A stretch of 64,000 nucleotides of DNA. Origin: Letharia columbiana (lineage: Eukaryota; Ascomycota; Lecanoromycetes; Lecanorales; Parmeliaceae). Shown in pieces: positions 44,323 through 56,142 of the stretch. The stretch is taken from contig NW_023501070.1 in the NCBI RefSeq assembly GCF_014066305.1, positions 310,001-374,000 of the forward strand. The letters run 5' to 3'. The notes below the pieces were generated by a model that was not told the DNA's origin, did no database searches, and saw nothing but the letters and a program-made list of their open reading frames with translations. The translations under genes were made by a program, and so were the position numbers. How positions within the stretch are numbered: position 1 is the stretch's first letter; each line of letters opens with the position of its first letter.

Positions 44323-47037
44323 TCAACGCTTCGCTCCAGTACCTTTCCCTCCATATAGAGTCCCGTTCCCGAAGCCGACGGTCAAAGCCGAAAGATCCAC
44401 GGTGATGTTCCCACCGGCGCTGGTGTCGCTCGCATCAAAAGTTTTCCCGTTGGATAACGTAGCATGTAATTTGTCCAACGCGGTAGTGGTGATGTCAAGC
44501 GATGAGGTCTCTTGAAAGATGAAGAGGACGGCCGTGCGAGCGAAGTCTAGCACAGTTGAGGTAATCGTCTTTTCGTCGGTAGTGGAGGCCGGCACCGAAG
44601 ATGCTGCTGCTGGGGGAACGTCCCCAGTGGGAGCGGCGAAGACGATGTTTTCGGAGGTCTGAGCAGCACCGCGGGCTTCGAGAATGTGCGAGGGATGGTG
44701 ATGGGTCCTTGTAGGCAGTGCAACGACCTCCTCCAAGTCTAGAATTCTAGGACGATGATGAAAATGAGATTCAGAAGAGAAAAAAAGGAGCGGAAGATCA
44801 AGATCTCTGCGCTGTGACTGTGAGTTGAAGGTGACGAGAGCGTTCTCTGAAGAGCATGAGAGGTTGCTGGCGCTGAAAATGGAGAGAAGTGTATATGAGG
44901 TGATTGGGATGCTATAGTTGGACTCTGCCGCGGTGAGAAGACGAGGTATACTGCTGCCGAGGGTTGAATTCTTATAGGCCCCAGTGGTACCGGTAACGGG
45001 GACATCACTGGTTGTACAGCTGCTATCACCGGGCGTGTTGCACGTGAGCCCTACATAGCCATTAGCGCAGACGCATCTGCACGTCTTGTCGATGAGGACG
45101 TTTGTCCCGCCATTTCCGCAAGGGTTACTCGTTTGACAGCTGTCAAGAGTTGGTGAATTATTCTTGTGCTGGCGAGGAAGAACAATCAGCGTGATTGGGA
45201 TTATGACAGCAGCGGCGATGAGCAGCAGTAGTATGATCAGGAGAAGAATGAAAGCCCAAACAGGCATGCCGCAGCATCTCCGCTTCTTACTTCTGTGACC
45301 AGTCGAGGAGCCATAATTGACCGTCTGAGCTCTCGAAAGATTGGACTTGCCATGTGGCGATGGGGTTGGCCAACCGGAAGGTCGCTGGCCGGTGGGCGTT
45401 GTAGGAGACGGTGATGGAAACGCTGCTAGGATGTCTGATATCGAGCCAGTGCGGGAGCCCTTGCCTGCCCTTTCTCTTGACTCCTTCTCCTTCGCATTCA
45501 ACATATCCAGCATGCCTAGTCGACTTGCTGTCTTGCCTCGATCAAGGTTCGAGGCCAATTTTGTTGCTCGCCTGATGAGCTCTGGAAGACTCGTTGCACT
45601 GTCTCTGCCTTCTTTTGTAGCTTTCAGGTTCAAGTTTGGTGGGCGTTTGGTCCCTTTTCCCGTCATCGACGCCGCTGTTGAGGGGGAAGCCGTCCCGCTG
45701 GGAGCGAGAGCGCCACCTTTTTCAAGGTGACCCAGTATCTGGTCTACTGTGGGATCGACGGGCGAACCTGTCGAGGATGGTGTCCCAAAATAGGCATTGC
45801 TGGTTGGCAAGTTATTTGTCTTGAGGGCTCGAGGCATAGGAGATTCGCCAGTCGGCGAATCTAAAAAGGTTGCATCGCTCTCATATCCAGAATACGGGTG
45901 TAGCCTCGCATTGCCCCTGAAGTTATGTCGTCCGATGGGGTCTGTATCAGCAGTACCGGCGAAACCAGGCCGCCACCGTTCATCCTGTCTAGCCTGCCAA
46001 TCTAGCTCTTGCATGCCGCGTGACCCTCTGTCCGATTCATCTCCACTTTCCACTGTGTCCAGAGACGTTATTCGTGGATTTCCACCTTTCCTTACCAGGC
46101 CACTCGCATCATCATGATCACCAGCGCTCGAGCCACGGCCGCTATTGCCTCCGGGTGCATCTTCTTCCTCCTCTTCATCAATGCCGGCGCCCATGTAATA
46201 TTCAGGCGGACCGTCACTCCAACTCACTGGCATGACAGTACTTGAAGCGTACGAGCTATGGGTATCCGACAGTTCTTCCGGTATGGGTGGTACAAAGGAC
46301 GTCTGCGAGTAATATGATGAGCCACCTTTTCGTGCCGAAGGTGGGGGTCCGAGGTTTCGCCTGGGAGGAGGTTGGTAAGAAGGCATTGGTAGCGTTGATG
46401 GCATCGCGGGTGTAGAAGGGAAATCAGGAATGCTGCCGGGAGAGGAACCGGTTCCCGTTGACGTCGTTGAGGTTGTGAGTGGCCGACTCGAGCTACTAGA
46501 ATCCAGGTAACTATCCTCCCAGTAGTTTCGCGGCGGTTGTTCTTGGGGTTGAGGTTTTCGATATTGAAGTGGTGGAGGTTGGTTATCTCTATAGCCAGAA
46601 GATTGAGGCATTGGTGGCACGAAATTTGGTCTTGGTGGTCTCTGCGGTGGTGGACCCCGACCTACGTTCCGCTCCTGAGTTGAACTGGTCTGTGTGTATT
46701 CTTGTGGAGACACAGGACTCGCAGGGCCTTTTCTGGGACGGCTGGAGGCCAACGGTACGTTGCTCGAAAAGCTCTGGCCCTGTCTACTCCCGTGGGTTGG
46801 GTATTGTGGGTATCGAGCACGGTCCGTCGGGCTGGTGCCCTGTTGTGGAGATGTTCTTGGTGAGGTCTTGACAGAGAGCGGCGTAGGATATGGCGGCATC
46901 TGGGGGCGCTCTGGCGGCAGGCCTGCTGCTGCTCTCTCCCGGGCACGTTTTACGGAGCCTGCGGGACTCTTTTCCCCACTCACTGTCCGACCTTGGCCAG
47001 CGGTCCCTCGCCGAGGTTCTCGGGTGTCCGACTCCAT
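44323..47037 (-). CDS. Large single-pass membrane protein with EGF-like module
   Basis: A single exon of 904 aa; the first true ATG is at 47037 (an upstream GTG frame cannot start). The N-terminal 580 residues are Pro/Ser/Thr/Arg rich and disordered. A run of hydrophobic residues (about 592-620, VWAFILLLIILLLLIAAAVI) is the membrane helix. Just after it lies a Cys-rich segment (about 634-670, SNPCGNGG, CRCVCANGYVGLTC) of EGF type. A roughly 230-residue outer domain follows, ending GFGNGTLYGGKGTGAKR. The inside/outside assignment is inferred. Similar architectures are found in Pezizomycotina as uncharacterised glycoproteins that may sense or anchor the wall. I cannot assign a function. Confidence 0.8.
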   Translation of the reverse strand: MESDTREPRRGTAGQGRTVSGEKSPAGSVKRARERAAAGLPPERPQMPPYPTPLSVKTSPRTSPQQGTSPTDRARYPQYPTHGSRQGQSFSSNVPLASSRPRKGPASPVSPQEYTQTSSTQERNVGRGPPPQRPPRPNFVPPMPQSSGYRDNQPPPLQYRKPQPQEQPPRNYWEDSYLDSSSSSRPLTTSTTSTGTGSSPGSIPDFPSTPAMPSTLPMPSYQPPPRRNLGPPPSARKGGSSYYSQTSFVPPIPEELSDTHSSYASSTVMPVSWSDGPPEYYMGAGIDEEEEEDAPGGNSGRGSSAGDHDDASGLVRKGGNPRITSLDTVESGDESDRGSRGMQELDWQARQDERWRPGFAGTADTDPIGRHNFRGNARLHPYSGYESDATFLDSPTGESPMPRALKTNNLPTSNAYFGTPSSTGSPVDPTVDQILGHLEKGGALAPSGTASPSTAASMTGKGTKRPPNLNLKATKEGRDSATSLPELIRRATKLASNLDRGKTASRLGMLDMLNAKEKESRERAGKGSRTGSISDILAAFPSPSPTTPTGQRPSGWPTPSPHGKSNLSRAQTVNYGSSTGHRSKKRRCCGMPVWAFILLLIILLLLIAAAVIIPITLIVLPRQHKNNSPTLDSCQTSNPCGNGGTNVLIDKTCRCVCANGYVGLTCNTPGDSSCTTSDVPVTGTTGAYKNSTLGSSIPRLLTAAESNYSIPITSYTLLSIFSASNLSCSSENALVTFNSQSQRRDLDLPLLFFSSESHFHHRPRILDLEEVVALPTRTHHHPSHILEARGAAQTSENIVFAAPTGDVPPAAASSVPASTTDEKTITSTVLDFARTAVLFIFQETSSLDITTTALDKLHATLSNGKTFDASDTSAGGNITVDLSALTVGFGNGTLYGGKGTGAKR

Positions 47038-48620
47038 CTTCGTTCTCTTAGTTGGAGGAACCACCTGGGATAGGTCAAGTCATGCTCATAGTCGTGAGAG
47101 GTACAGTGGTATGCGACTTGACGATACGGCCACCAGCAGCGCGGGACAGGCTCGATTTCTGTAATGACCGTATGGGTGGACCAAATGTTGAAGGAGTGAC
47201 AGGAAGCGAAGGACAGAAGTGCAGCCTGTGGAGGCTGACGGGCAGTGTTTGCGCGGCCCAATGTATGTGGAATGCGGTAGCGGCACAGATGAGAAGGCGT
47301 GTATGGAAGACCTTCACGATGGTTGGTTGAAAATTGATGCGGGGTCGTGACGAAGTTACTTCCTCCAAGAGACACGGATGTGATTTGCGTGTACAGGAGC
47401 GTCAAGCTCGCGATTAATGCGAAACGATGGCAGAAAGGAATGCTAATGCGCGGTGAAAGAGGCTGTACAACGTCTTGTAGATGGTGATATATGGTGAGCA
47501 ACCAAAAATAAAAATGTAAAAAAAGAAGCGGTAACGATGCGAATGAGAAAGAGAGAGACACGAGGACAAGAATACGAGAAGGTTGTATGTATGAAAGAGT
47601 GATTAAGTCGAGTGAAGAAACGGGCGGATCGTTTGGAGTTTAGACGATTTCGGCAGCAGAGCGGCAGGGGGAGCAGGGGCCTGAAGCGCAATCTGTGATT
47701 GGATAGGAGGTGAAGCAGGGGTCTCTCTTTTGTCTTTTGGGGCGTTTGATGTTGGTTTGAAGAAGGAAGGGATTTTGATGGGAATTGGGAATATCCAAAT
47801 TCCAACATGACCCTACGGCAAGCAAGTGTAAGCAAGTGTAAGAAGGAAAGGTATATGATCCGGTTCAAGACTCAAGACTCGTGGGTAGCTCGACAACTTT
47901 TCTTTGTTGCACAGACACGACAAGACCACTTTCAGGGACCACAAAGTAATCTTACCTTATGTTGCTGTAAATAAAACATCTTCCTTACAAATACCGGCCG
48001 TCGCAAAGAACAAAAGCGAGTGAGAAGCATAACATATGCAGGACAAAGGAGGTATGATGGTGCACTTCTTGCCGAGTGTCGGAGGTCGAGAGGAGAAGAA
48101 GAAGAAGGCTATGTTTCAGCATGGTGCCTGATCAATCTAGCAAAGACGAGCGCTTTCGCCTTCGCTTTCGCTTTCGCCAGTTTCGACAGTCGTACCAAGG
48201 GCAAGTTAGCCAGGCAAAGTAAAGCGAGAGATTACTACATTACTATTACTATTATTACTTGGAGCAATTTGATGGAAATGAAAGAGTTCACTGGGAATTA
48301 GTCTAGGACGCTAGTGTAATCTAATCTACCTGAATGATTGGCATGGCATAGCATGGCATGAGAGCAAAAACACACTGTAAGGTATCTGTCACACGACGGA
48401 CACGTGGAGACTGGAGATGGACGGTAATGTAAGTAAATACAGTAATAGAAATGAAGATGCGCGTTTGATGGGAATCCGCCCGGATAAGATAATAACTACC
48501 GTAGCTAAAGTACCTTATCTAGTGACTACTTACCCTCGCTACCTTACCTAGTCAATGCTCTGAATAGCTTCAACTCTGATCAACTTAGGGATGCGTAATG
48601 ACTGACATTTGACCCCTATA
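47038..48620. other. Intergenic: promoter of the EGF protein gene
   Basis: About 1.6 kb. Many short frames only. Contains CTTTCGC repeats (48149-48178), TTACTA repeats near 48240, and TACCTTATCTAG/TACCTTACCTAG words at 48510-48550. It ends at the AT-rich block. Confidence 0.45.
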
Positions 48621-51584
48621 ACAGTCATATAACGGTCATACGATAACAGGCCGTCTGACCTAACAAATGACAGCGCTAACCCGAATAGATTAGATTTTAA
48701 TCAGCACGAGGTTTAGCCGAATACCGAATACCCTCGCATCTCCCCAACAAAGCACTCAATATCCACTTACCACTCTCATTTCTATATTATTATACGGTTA
48801 AATAAAGTTCTACTATTAAGTATAATTAGGCCTATAATATCTCTATTAGATACGCTCGTCTATAGTACTTTCAATCAATACATCGATTAGTAAAAGAAGA
48901 AGAAGCGAGTTCGCTATCGATATTACTCGAAGAACTTAATAAAGTATATCTTACGTTAGCGAGATTATCTTATAAAGTATTAGATTTATCTAAAGGCTAT
49001 AAAGAAGCAATAACGATTTAATAGTATTCTATATAAAATAGCTATTATAGAGAATAAAATATAAAAATCTCTTTTTAATAATAATTTATCTTTTATAAGC
49101 GTAAGCAATTAGACAAGCTAGCTGCAATAGCTATCTACTATAAAGAAAGATCAATAGATCTCTTTAAAGATAAAGCTATAAAAGAGTTATTTGCGGAAGG
49201 AATTAGCTAAATACTATTTTTAAGAGATAGATAATAGATACTCTACTAGATAAAGCTTTTCTTAAGACTTAAGAAAAGATAAATAGACTTCTAAATTAGT
49301 TATAACTCCTAAATTTCATTAGTAATAAGAGTAATAATTAGTTAAGTAATTAAATTCTTAATATATATATAATAGCTAAGAGTTAATTCTTTTATATTTA
49401 TACTAAATCGATTAAATATTAAAAGCTTTCTATAGTAAATATAATAAGATAAATAATTTTTATAGTGAAAGAAGTTTTATCTGCAAATCTGAAGTTCCTT
49501 TCCGTACGATTTCCGCCGTCCGTATCATAAGCACGATTTAGACGATTTAGCCTATTAAGCAGACTTTATTTATATTTAATCCTTTCCGCCGATTTAGTAA
49601 CTATCTTAATTCTTTCCGCCAGTTCTATTAATTTAGTAACTTTAAAAAAAATTAGTAATTTAAAAATTTTTACGTAATATACTCTAATATACTCTACTAG
49701 TAAGTATTATTCTATATATATATAGTATTAATATATATCATCATCAATATACGTATTATTATACGCTATATTAGAGTATTACTTACGCGACTAATTTTAT
49801 TAAATCGTCTAATTTCGTAATCAAATTTAAGTTAGCGTTGATACTCGTCGTTGTAAAATCTTACCGTCGTAACGTCGATTATTAGAACTTTTTTTTTTCG
49901 TACGTATTACTACTAAATTGATAGACTAACGGAAGATTAGAATAGTTATTGAACCGACGAATTTTAGCTAATTTTTGAGATAGTTGCTAAATCGGCGGAA
50001 TTTTGGCTGGTTTTTGAGATAGTTACTAAACCGGGGAATTCTTAATTTCAGCCCTATTCGAAGATCAGCAATTTGAAATTTAGAGGAACTTTTCAGATTT
50101 GCAGATGATTAAAGGCGACTTTTAGAGGGTAAACAGCTTTGCCACAAATATATATAACTTAGAACAAGCGATATAGGATATTATTCAATAGGATCCTCGG
50201 TTTAGATATATCTTCTTCGTTTCTTATAACTCCTATAGTCTACAGCTATTAATAAAGAATATTCTAAATCTATCGGAGCTTCATATAGTGTTTAAGAAGG
50301 CCTTAAAATATATTAACTCTATACGTAAAGTAAAATAATAGCTTAATCTTCTTCGAAAGCATTAAATGCGTTAATATAAAAGGTATAAAGCATTAATCGC
50401 CTTAATAATCCTTCGGTGGGGTATATAGATTAATCTCTTATAGTCTCTTATCGATAGTAGAGATATATTATAAGCATACGTATAAGACGAAGAAGCTGGA
50501 TTTAAGACTCCTGCTGATAAGCCTCCAAATCGAATAATTTAATATCTTAGAGATCCCGTCTTCTGATAGGAAATTAACGAACTACTTAATATTCTTACGT
50601 CTATCTATAATGCTTAAAGAATATTAGAAAGTAATAAATCTATACTAAACCGAGTATACGATAGATAATTAATAGTTTAACATTATTTGACATATCAGAC
50701 TCGCTATAATCGCTTTAAATCCTTAATTTGTAATTTCTTAATAAAAGAATTCTTATAAAAACTAAATAAATAGATTCTTTCTATTTATCGAGTTATTTAT
50801 TACTTATATTCTAAAACTATAATAAGATATTTAAAATACTCGATTAAATAAAGCTATTATTCTTTTTAAGTAATATACTTCTACTTAATATTACGCTATT
50901 ATTATTAAGACTAAATTCTTTAACTTTCGAAAGTAGAAAAGCCAGATACTACTACTTAATAATACTTAGAATAATAATAATAATCTACTATTATTCTAGC
51001 GGAAGATTATAAATATAAATCCACATCTTAATAAAATAGTTTAAAGATTATAAATAGTTATAGCAAACTCGGTACTCTTAGAACGAGCTTTTAACTATAA
51101 ACTATATATACTCGAAGCTTTATAATCGACTTACCTCTAAGCGAGTAAATAAATTATAATATATCTATATTAATTAATAAATAGACGATTAGACACTCGA
51201 GTCTTAAGTATAAAGAAGTTATTATAAATAGAGAATAAATAAGTAAAATAGTAGAGTAGTATAATAGTTATTTATAGAAGAAGAATAGCGAGAAGAAGAA
51301 AGACCTCTTATTAGCTAATTATAAGAATACTATAATAGCTAATATCAATTATAAAGAAGAAGAAGAAGGAGGAGGATCAGAAGGATCATAAGGATTATAG
51401 AATTCTATATTAAAAGGAGATCGAATTTGATAAGATATCCCTATAGCGCGATAGTAAAGATCGAACGATAGCTATTTTAACGAATTAAAATCATCCGATT
51501 TTACCTAGGGCCTAATTAACCATTAAAATGTGTAATATAGTGATAGATATTTATTAGTGCGGTCATTTGGCTATATATGACTGT
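48621..51584. repeat. RIP-mutated AT-rich transposon block
   Basis: A 3-kb block dominated by TA steps. CpG survives and CpA/TpG is depleted over most of its length (about 48780-49470 and 50170-51480). No ORF of coding character remains. An 11-bp inverted repeat (ACAGTCATATA at 48621-48631 and its complement at 51574-51584) brackets the block and could be the ends of a DNA transposon. No target-site duplication was convincing. The transposase family cannot be named after such mutation. Confidence 0.75.
49479..50106. mobile_element. Palindromic MITE-like or foldback element
   Basis: A 628-bp segment bounded by a perfect 15-bp inverted repeat: ATCTGCAAATCTGAA at 49479-49493 and its complement at 50092-50106. 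Nested inverted copies follow: TTTAGTAACTATC at 49593-49605 versus GATAGTTACTAAA at 50018-50030. Near the centre are related AGTAAGTATTA and AGTATTACTTAC words. The right arm has two direct copies of a roughly 39-bp unit (about 49961-50039). It has no ORF. CpA/TpG dinucleotides at the ends are unmutated, so it is younger than the surrounding block or escaped RIP. No clear target-site duplication seen. Confidence 0.65.
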
Positions 51585-52383
51585 CGATGATAAGGAAGGT
51601 CTCCTGCTCCTTTTATCACCCCCTAGATCAACTAATCACCCGGGCCCATCTCTCATCTGTTCAGTGTCTCCATCATGATCCATTATCAAGTAATCTGGAT
51701 CATTTTCGTCCCTGACACTGCCACCTTCGCCTTTTTCTTTGCACTCGGAAGCTGACTCGGTGTTTTTGTGCTGACGTTTTCCTGTGGTGGCGGAGTCTGC
51801 CGGGATCCAGGGCACAGCCAGCGACGTACCACACGAAACGTCTTCCCTCATTCAAGCCCGCTGCGCAACCTCGGACCTTGGGCCTTGCTGGAAGACTCAC
51901 AAGCATCATCTTAGTCAGACTCCAGAGCGAAGATGGAACAATCAATTTCTAAGTGCTGGAGAACACGCCTGTAGATGTATTGCTTCATTTGGGTTCCTTA
52001 ATACTGTGGGCATCAGTCTGGATGAGAACATGCCGAAATGAAAAAGGTTCGGCTACTCATGCGATGCATCGGACCTTCCATTTCTTTATCATCAGATTTG
52101 CTCGCCTAAGGAAGTCACGATCAGAACAAGGACTCTTCTACTAGGCGTTCAGTATCCTGGCCTCACTCTCCGTCTCTCGTACATTGAACAATTCTCCTTT
52201 CAAGCATTGGTATACCAACTTGCAGTTTTTCCTTTTCCTGGTCAGCACAAAGTCTTTAAATCTTGTGAGGTCTGTTCTCTCATTTTATTTCCATTCAAGG
52301 AGCCTTGCCTGAGGTAGCCGTTTCATCTTCCCACTGGACTGCTTCAACCACTGGGTGCAGTCAGAGCCGTGTCCTGTAATAAC
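51585..52383. other. Intergenic
   Basis: About 800 bp between the AT block and the disordered-protein gene. Base composition returns to normal at about 51590. A minus-strand frame (51636-51851) is acidic but has no recognised motif. No gene called. Confidence 0.4.
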
Positions 52384-54096
52384 ATGGCCTCTCCTCGTGC
52401 GCACCTTTTTGGGAATACCTTGCGTGATCAACTATATCACGTTGGTATTGGTACTGGTAAGTCCGGTATCCAAGACTTCATCCTTGCTCCAAAGCTCTGA
52501 TGTGGAGCTCCGCGCGCCTTGGATGAGGATTTGATGCGGTTTAGAGTATCGAGTTAGGCTTACGCAGCTTCTATAGCGGACGGGAAAGGCATCGCTATGT
52601 CAGATCCAACGACTACACCAGACAACCTCCACAATCCAAACGACTTCACTGCTGCCAATCTCGCAAATACCTTCCCAACCAGCCCGGGGAGGCCTACGCC
52701 AAACAGTGCTAAGAAGAGGAGACGAATGCCAGATCTCTCGCGACCCACAGCGACCCCTGGTCACGGCGCACAGATGTCAATGATCTTCCGCGACGCCGCA
52801 ACTTCATTGCAGGGTAGCAGATCACATACATATCCATCGCCGTCCAACATCAAGAGGTCCAGATTACCCCTCTCGCAAGCTCGCAGCATCAAATTTGGCA
52901 GTACTTGTCAGGACGATACCGTAGTCTCTTCAGGCCTGGGCCGCTTCCCAAAGATAAGTCAGTATCTAGGAGAGTCATGTGAACCGGGCTGGGCGTCGTC
53001 GGAGGTCAGTCGTCATTGGGCCTCTGGAAGTGGGCCACATTCTCCGACACCAACACCCTTTACCAAAGCTGGTTGCGCTAGCCCTGAGACTCTCACTAAT
53101 CAATGTCTCGGCGAGTCTACCGACGTTGGCGGTATGTGTCTTGATGATGCGCTGAGGGTCAGCAGCGCCTCTTTACCATCACAACTCGAAGAAGAGGGCA
53201 AAGAGCCCATCAGCAGCGGGTTTGCAACGCCAATTGCACCAACTCCCAGTTTTGTCGAGAACCCGGAAGAGGTAAAGTATCCGATCTTGGAGAATTGGCC
53301 ATCACTACGGTCTAGCTCTGATGCATATAGTCTTGGCTCTGACAGGGACGACTTACACTCTACTCATGATGTACCATTTATACTGCCGTTCCCTCATTCA
53401 GATGCGGAGGAAACACAGCGCTGTCACATCGACACATGGCTCAACAGAATTGTAGAGGCAACAACATCTGGACATTCAAGGTCGCCAAAGCAGTGTTGTA
53501 GCACAGAGGATCTGCCAATGGATGACGCTCCGTTTTCACAAAGCATAGCACCGAATCTTTCATCCCCAAAACGACCCCGAGTATCAGTGTCAAACTTGAA
53601 GCAAGACTTGCAATCTCCGTTAGGAGCATCCAGCAACAAGGAGAATATCAGCCCTTCAAAGTCTTCTTCTTCGCCTACACATCCTCCTGCACAACACCCC
53701 CAAGCATTGACCCCGTCCCACTCTCGCCAGACTCATTCTCAAGCAACCCTCCAACATACCAAGGCTCTTCTTTTTGCTCACCCTACAACCCTGCAGGGCC
53801 ATCTTAGCCTCCCTCCAAAACGCAAGAGGGCTCGTGTTGACGGGATTGCCTCCAGCAGTGCGGAGACGGAGATGTCAACCGCCCGCAGAGACTTTACGAT
53901 CCACGAAGACCAACTAGCTGGAGCGCTGGCGCAGCTGAGTCCAGATGTTGACCGCCATCGTAGAGGCCGAGGTCCGAAAAGGGAGAGGTGCATAAGCTAC
54001 TGGGACGAGGACATCCTGCAGCCCGGCTCGCAGTGTGTGCCCACGGATGTGGATGGTGAGACGTTGGAGAAGGGGAAGCAGGTGTTGGGTGAATGA
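52384..54096 (+). CDS. Hypothetical disordered nuclear protein
   Basis: Two exons (52384-52456, 52568-54096) joined by an intron with donor GTAAGT and acceptor CGCAG give 533 aa. The first exon supplies MASPRAHLFGNTLRDQLYHV and joins in frame to the long second exon. The protein is Ser/Pro/Thr rich, with almost no predicted fold. It carries basic NLS-like clusters (SAKKRRRMPD, PPKRKRARVDG) and a KEN-type SNKENISPS box (about 390) as in cell-cycle-regulated proteins. I recognise no domain. The start could be the ATG at 52597 (499 aa) if the first exon is not used. Confidence 0.7.
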
Positions 54097-54627
54097 GAAC
54101 AGACAGTCAAGCTGACGACGGAAAAGCCGTTTGTCAAAGAGGCTAGGTCTGCAAGCTTTCAATTCAAGGCTTGATGCTCTTCTATATTACAGCAAATGGG
54201 GACCTGTTGTTGAATCACGGGTGAAGCATAAGTTTGGGTAGATAATTTCACGCATGGATATTTGCCATCATTCGCTTAGACCAGTAACTCGGTAAAGTCA
54301 GCATCGAACCGATTCAACATAGTCCTAATTTTCCGGTACCGGAATCACAAATGAGGCAGGCTGATGTTCAAGTTTGACGAGATGGCACTCGAAGCGGCTT
54401 CTCGTATAAGCCAGCATTTGAGGGATGAAGGCATCAGAGTCAGAGTCTTTTGAAGGGTGGAACTTGAAATGCCAGAAAATGGCCGTGGTGCTCCACATTC
54501 TCTCTCTGTGTCTCACCTGCCGTGACTTCACTCACGTTCCCACGTGTCTCCGCTCGCAGTCCTATCCCGCGCAGAACTCAGCGTCCGAATTTCATCATCT
54601 TCCGATTCACCCTCCGCTGCATTCCTT

Positions 54628-54903
54628 TCATCCTTTATCGACCCCCTTCGCTTCCCTCTGCGATCTTCCCTCTCTCAGCTCGTCCATTACGTCCCATATC
54701 CCCTGCAATTTTGCTCCATCGCTCGCCAGTGTCTCGATCATCTGTTGCAATCGTACCTGAAACGTTGATATTTGCATGTGTCCCTCCATCGAATCGGCAA
54801 TCGCTCCAATTGTGGTGAGACGATGCTCAAATTGCAGCAGCTCTCGATCGTAAGCGAATAGGACCGTGTCATCGATCTCACGTGCGCTGATTCTTGACTG
54901 CAT
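54628..54903 (-). CDS. Possible small coiled-coil protein (hypothetical)
   Basis: An open frame of 91 codons from an ATG. The sequence is helical and charged (AYDRELLQFEHRLTTIGAIA, VRLQQMIETLASDGAKL). After it, in another frame, lies a further coding-like run EGESEDDEIRTLSSARDRTA ending near 54520. That run suggests the true gene is spliced, but no consistent join was found. Unrecognised family. Confidence 0.3.
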   Translation of the reverse strand: MQSRISAREIDDTVLFAYDRELLQFEHRLTTIGAIADSMEGHMQISTFQVRLQQMIETLASDGAKLQGIWDVMDELREGRSQREAKGVDKG

Positions 54904-55114
54904 CGACGTGTCGGCTTTGAATCGATCGCTTACAAAACCCTTGTCTGATCGTCCACTGTTCCATGGCCCTCCGAGACCGAGTTTGCCCCGGGTTCACGTT
55001 CGTTGTTCAGTTACTGCTGAGCCAGAAACGACTTCAACAAAGGCAAACCAAGCAGCGAGACATATGTGCAGTGTGCTCAACTGCATACCAATAGGCAGAG
55101 AGGATAGCCTCGAG

Positions 55115-55318
55115 CTAGCAGTGGTATGAACCATTTGATAGCTTTAAGGTGGGAGTGACGAGTAGAGCTCGAGGTGTTCTGTTCTGATCTGGATAAAGCG
55201 ACTTGACAAGTCGCTCGAATTCTGATGCTTCCGTGAAGGAAATGACAATGGTCGAATATAACAGGAGTCTAGTCTCCGAATAGGTCTGCTTACAAACAGG
55301 GAAGAGACGCAGGTCCAC
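55115..55318 (-). pseudogene. Possible remnant of an F-box-like/DUF7730-type gene
   Basis: The frame holds FPVCKQTYSETRLLLYSTIV followed by FERLVKSLYP. This is the usual R/K-Q-x-Y-x-E-A/T-x-x-L-L-Y-S-T signature of a large fungal family of unknown function. Flanking frames are broken by stops and frameshifts and no intron repairs them. It is therefore called a remnant, at low confidence. Confidence 0.3.
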
Positions 55319-56142
55319 CCTCTTCGCGCGTTAGCTCTATCCCAGGCTAAAATGGCATTTGCCATGGCTTTTGTAGCAATTCACTCCCCAATCTCGACCA
55401 CTCATGAATCTCTTTGAATTTTTGATCCTTTGAATCTATCCCCTGACATAGACTGTGATATCGACCCTTTCCTTTGTGCCTTGTAGTTGGTCTATCAGAT
55501 CCTCCACCGCCCCAATACTCTTGACAACCAATGTGCACAACTTGATCGCTAAGGACGTGTCTGTGCATCTGGTCCCACACTCCGCGAGAATGCTTGAGAA
55601 GAGGGACTGTCGTGACGCTGATCCTTTAGACGGTTGAGAATAGTAGAGCCTCCATGGCATTCTCATGTATCTCAGCTCAGAGAATCCTTGTGATCGGGCT
55701 CATACCGTGCTTCAGCTCAGAAGCACATGCCAAAAAGCTTCGTGAAACCCTCGCTCCCAGCACGATCTCTTCTTACTTCACCAATGGCGTGTGCTTCATT
55801 TGCTGGAGCATCAATATCCCCTTTGATCTCCCGAAAGCTTTCATCGTAAAGAAAACGCATGGTCGTTATGACATGGGGTGTGCCAATTAATGCATTCTGA
55901 CTTGTAATGGACATCGTAGAGGCAATGGAGGGGCGAAAAGGCGTTCACAGGAAGGAGAAAGTAGCAGGGAGGGTTCGTTGTGCCGCAGTTCGAACAAACA
56001 ATCGGGCGTGCAGTTTGAGGGGCAATGTTCTTGGTTATACACTAAAGTTTTTACGGCAAGGACCGAATATTCTATGTACATAGAAACAAGAATCAAGTAA
56101 ATATTATATTGCTCGGTGATTCTGAGTCATTGCGCATCAGTT

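Larger units (their letters stand above)
54097..56142. other. Gene-poor region with possible decayed genes
   Basis: About 2 kb. The minus strand has several short coding-like pieces. One reads SEFERLVKSLYPDQNR with CKQTYSETRLLLYST (55115-55318), a pattern of the F-box-like/DUF7730 fungal family. Another reads MRFLYDESFREIKGD (55717-55914). I could not join them. A separate piece is given at 54628-54903. Confidence 0.4.

Noticed and set aside
47038..47064. GTG start of the EGF protein upstream of 47037
   Set aside because: GTG is not used as a start in nuclear genes of this group; the first ATG is at 47037.
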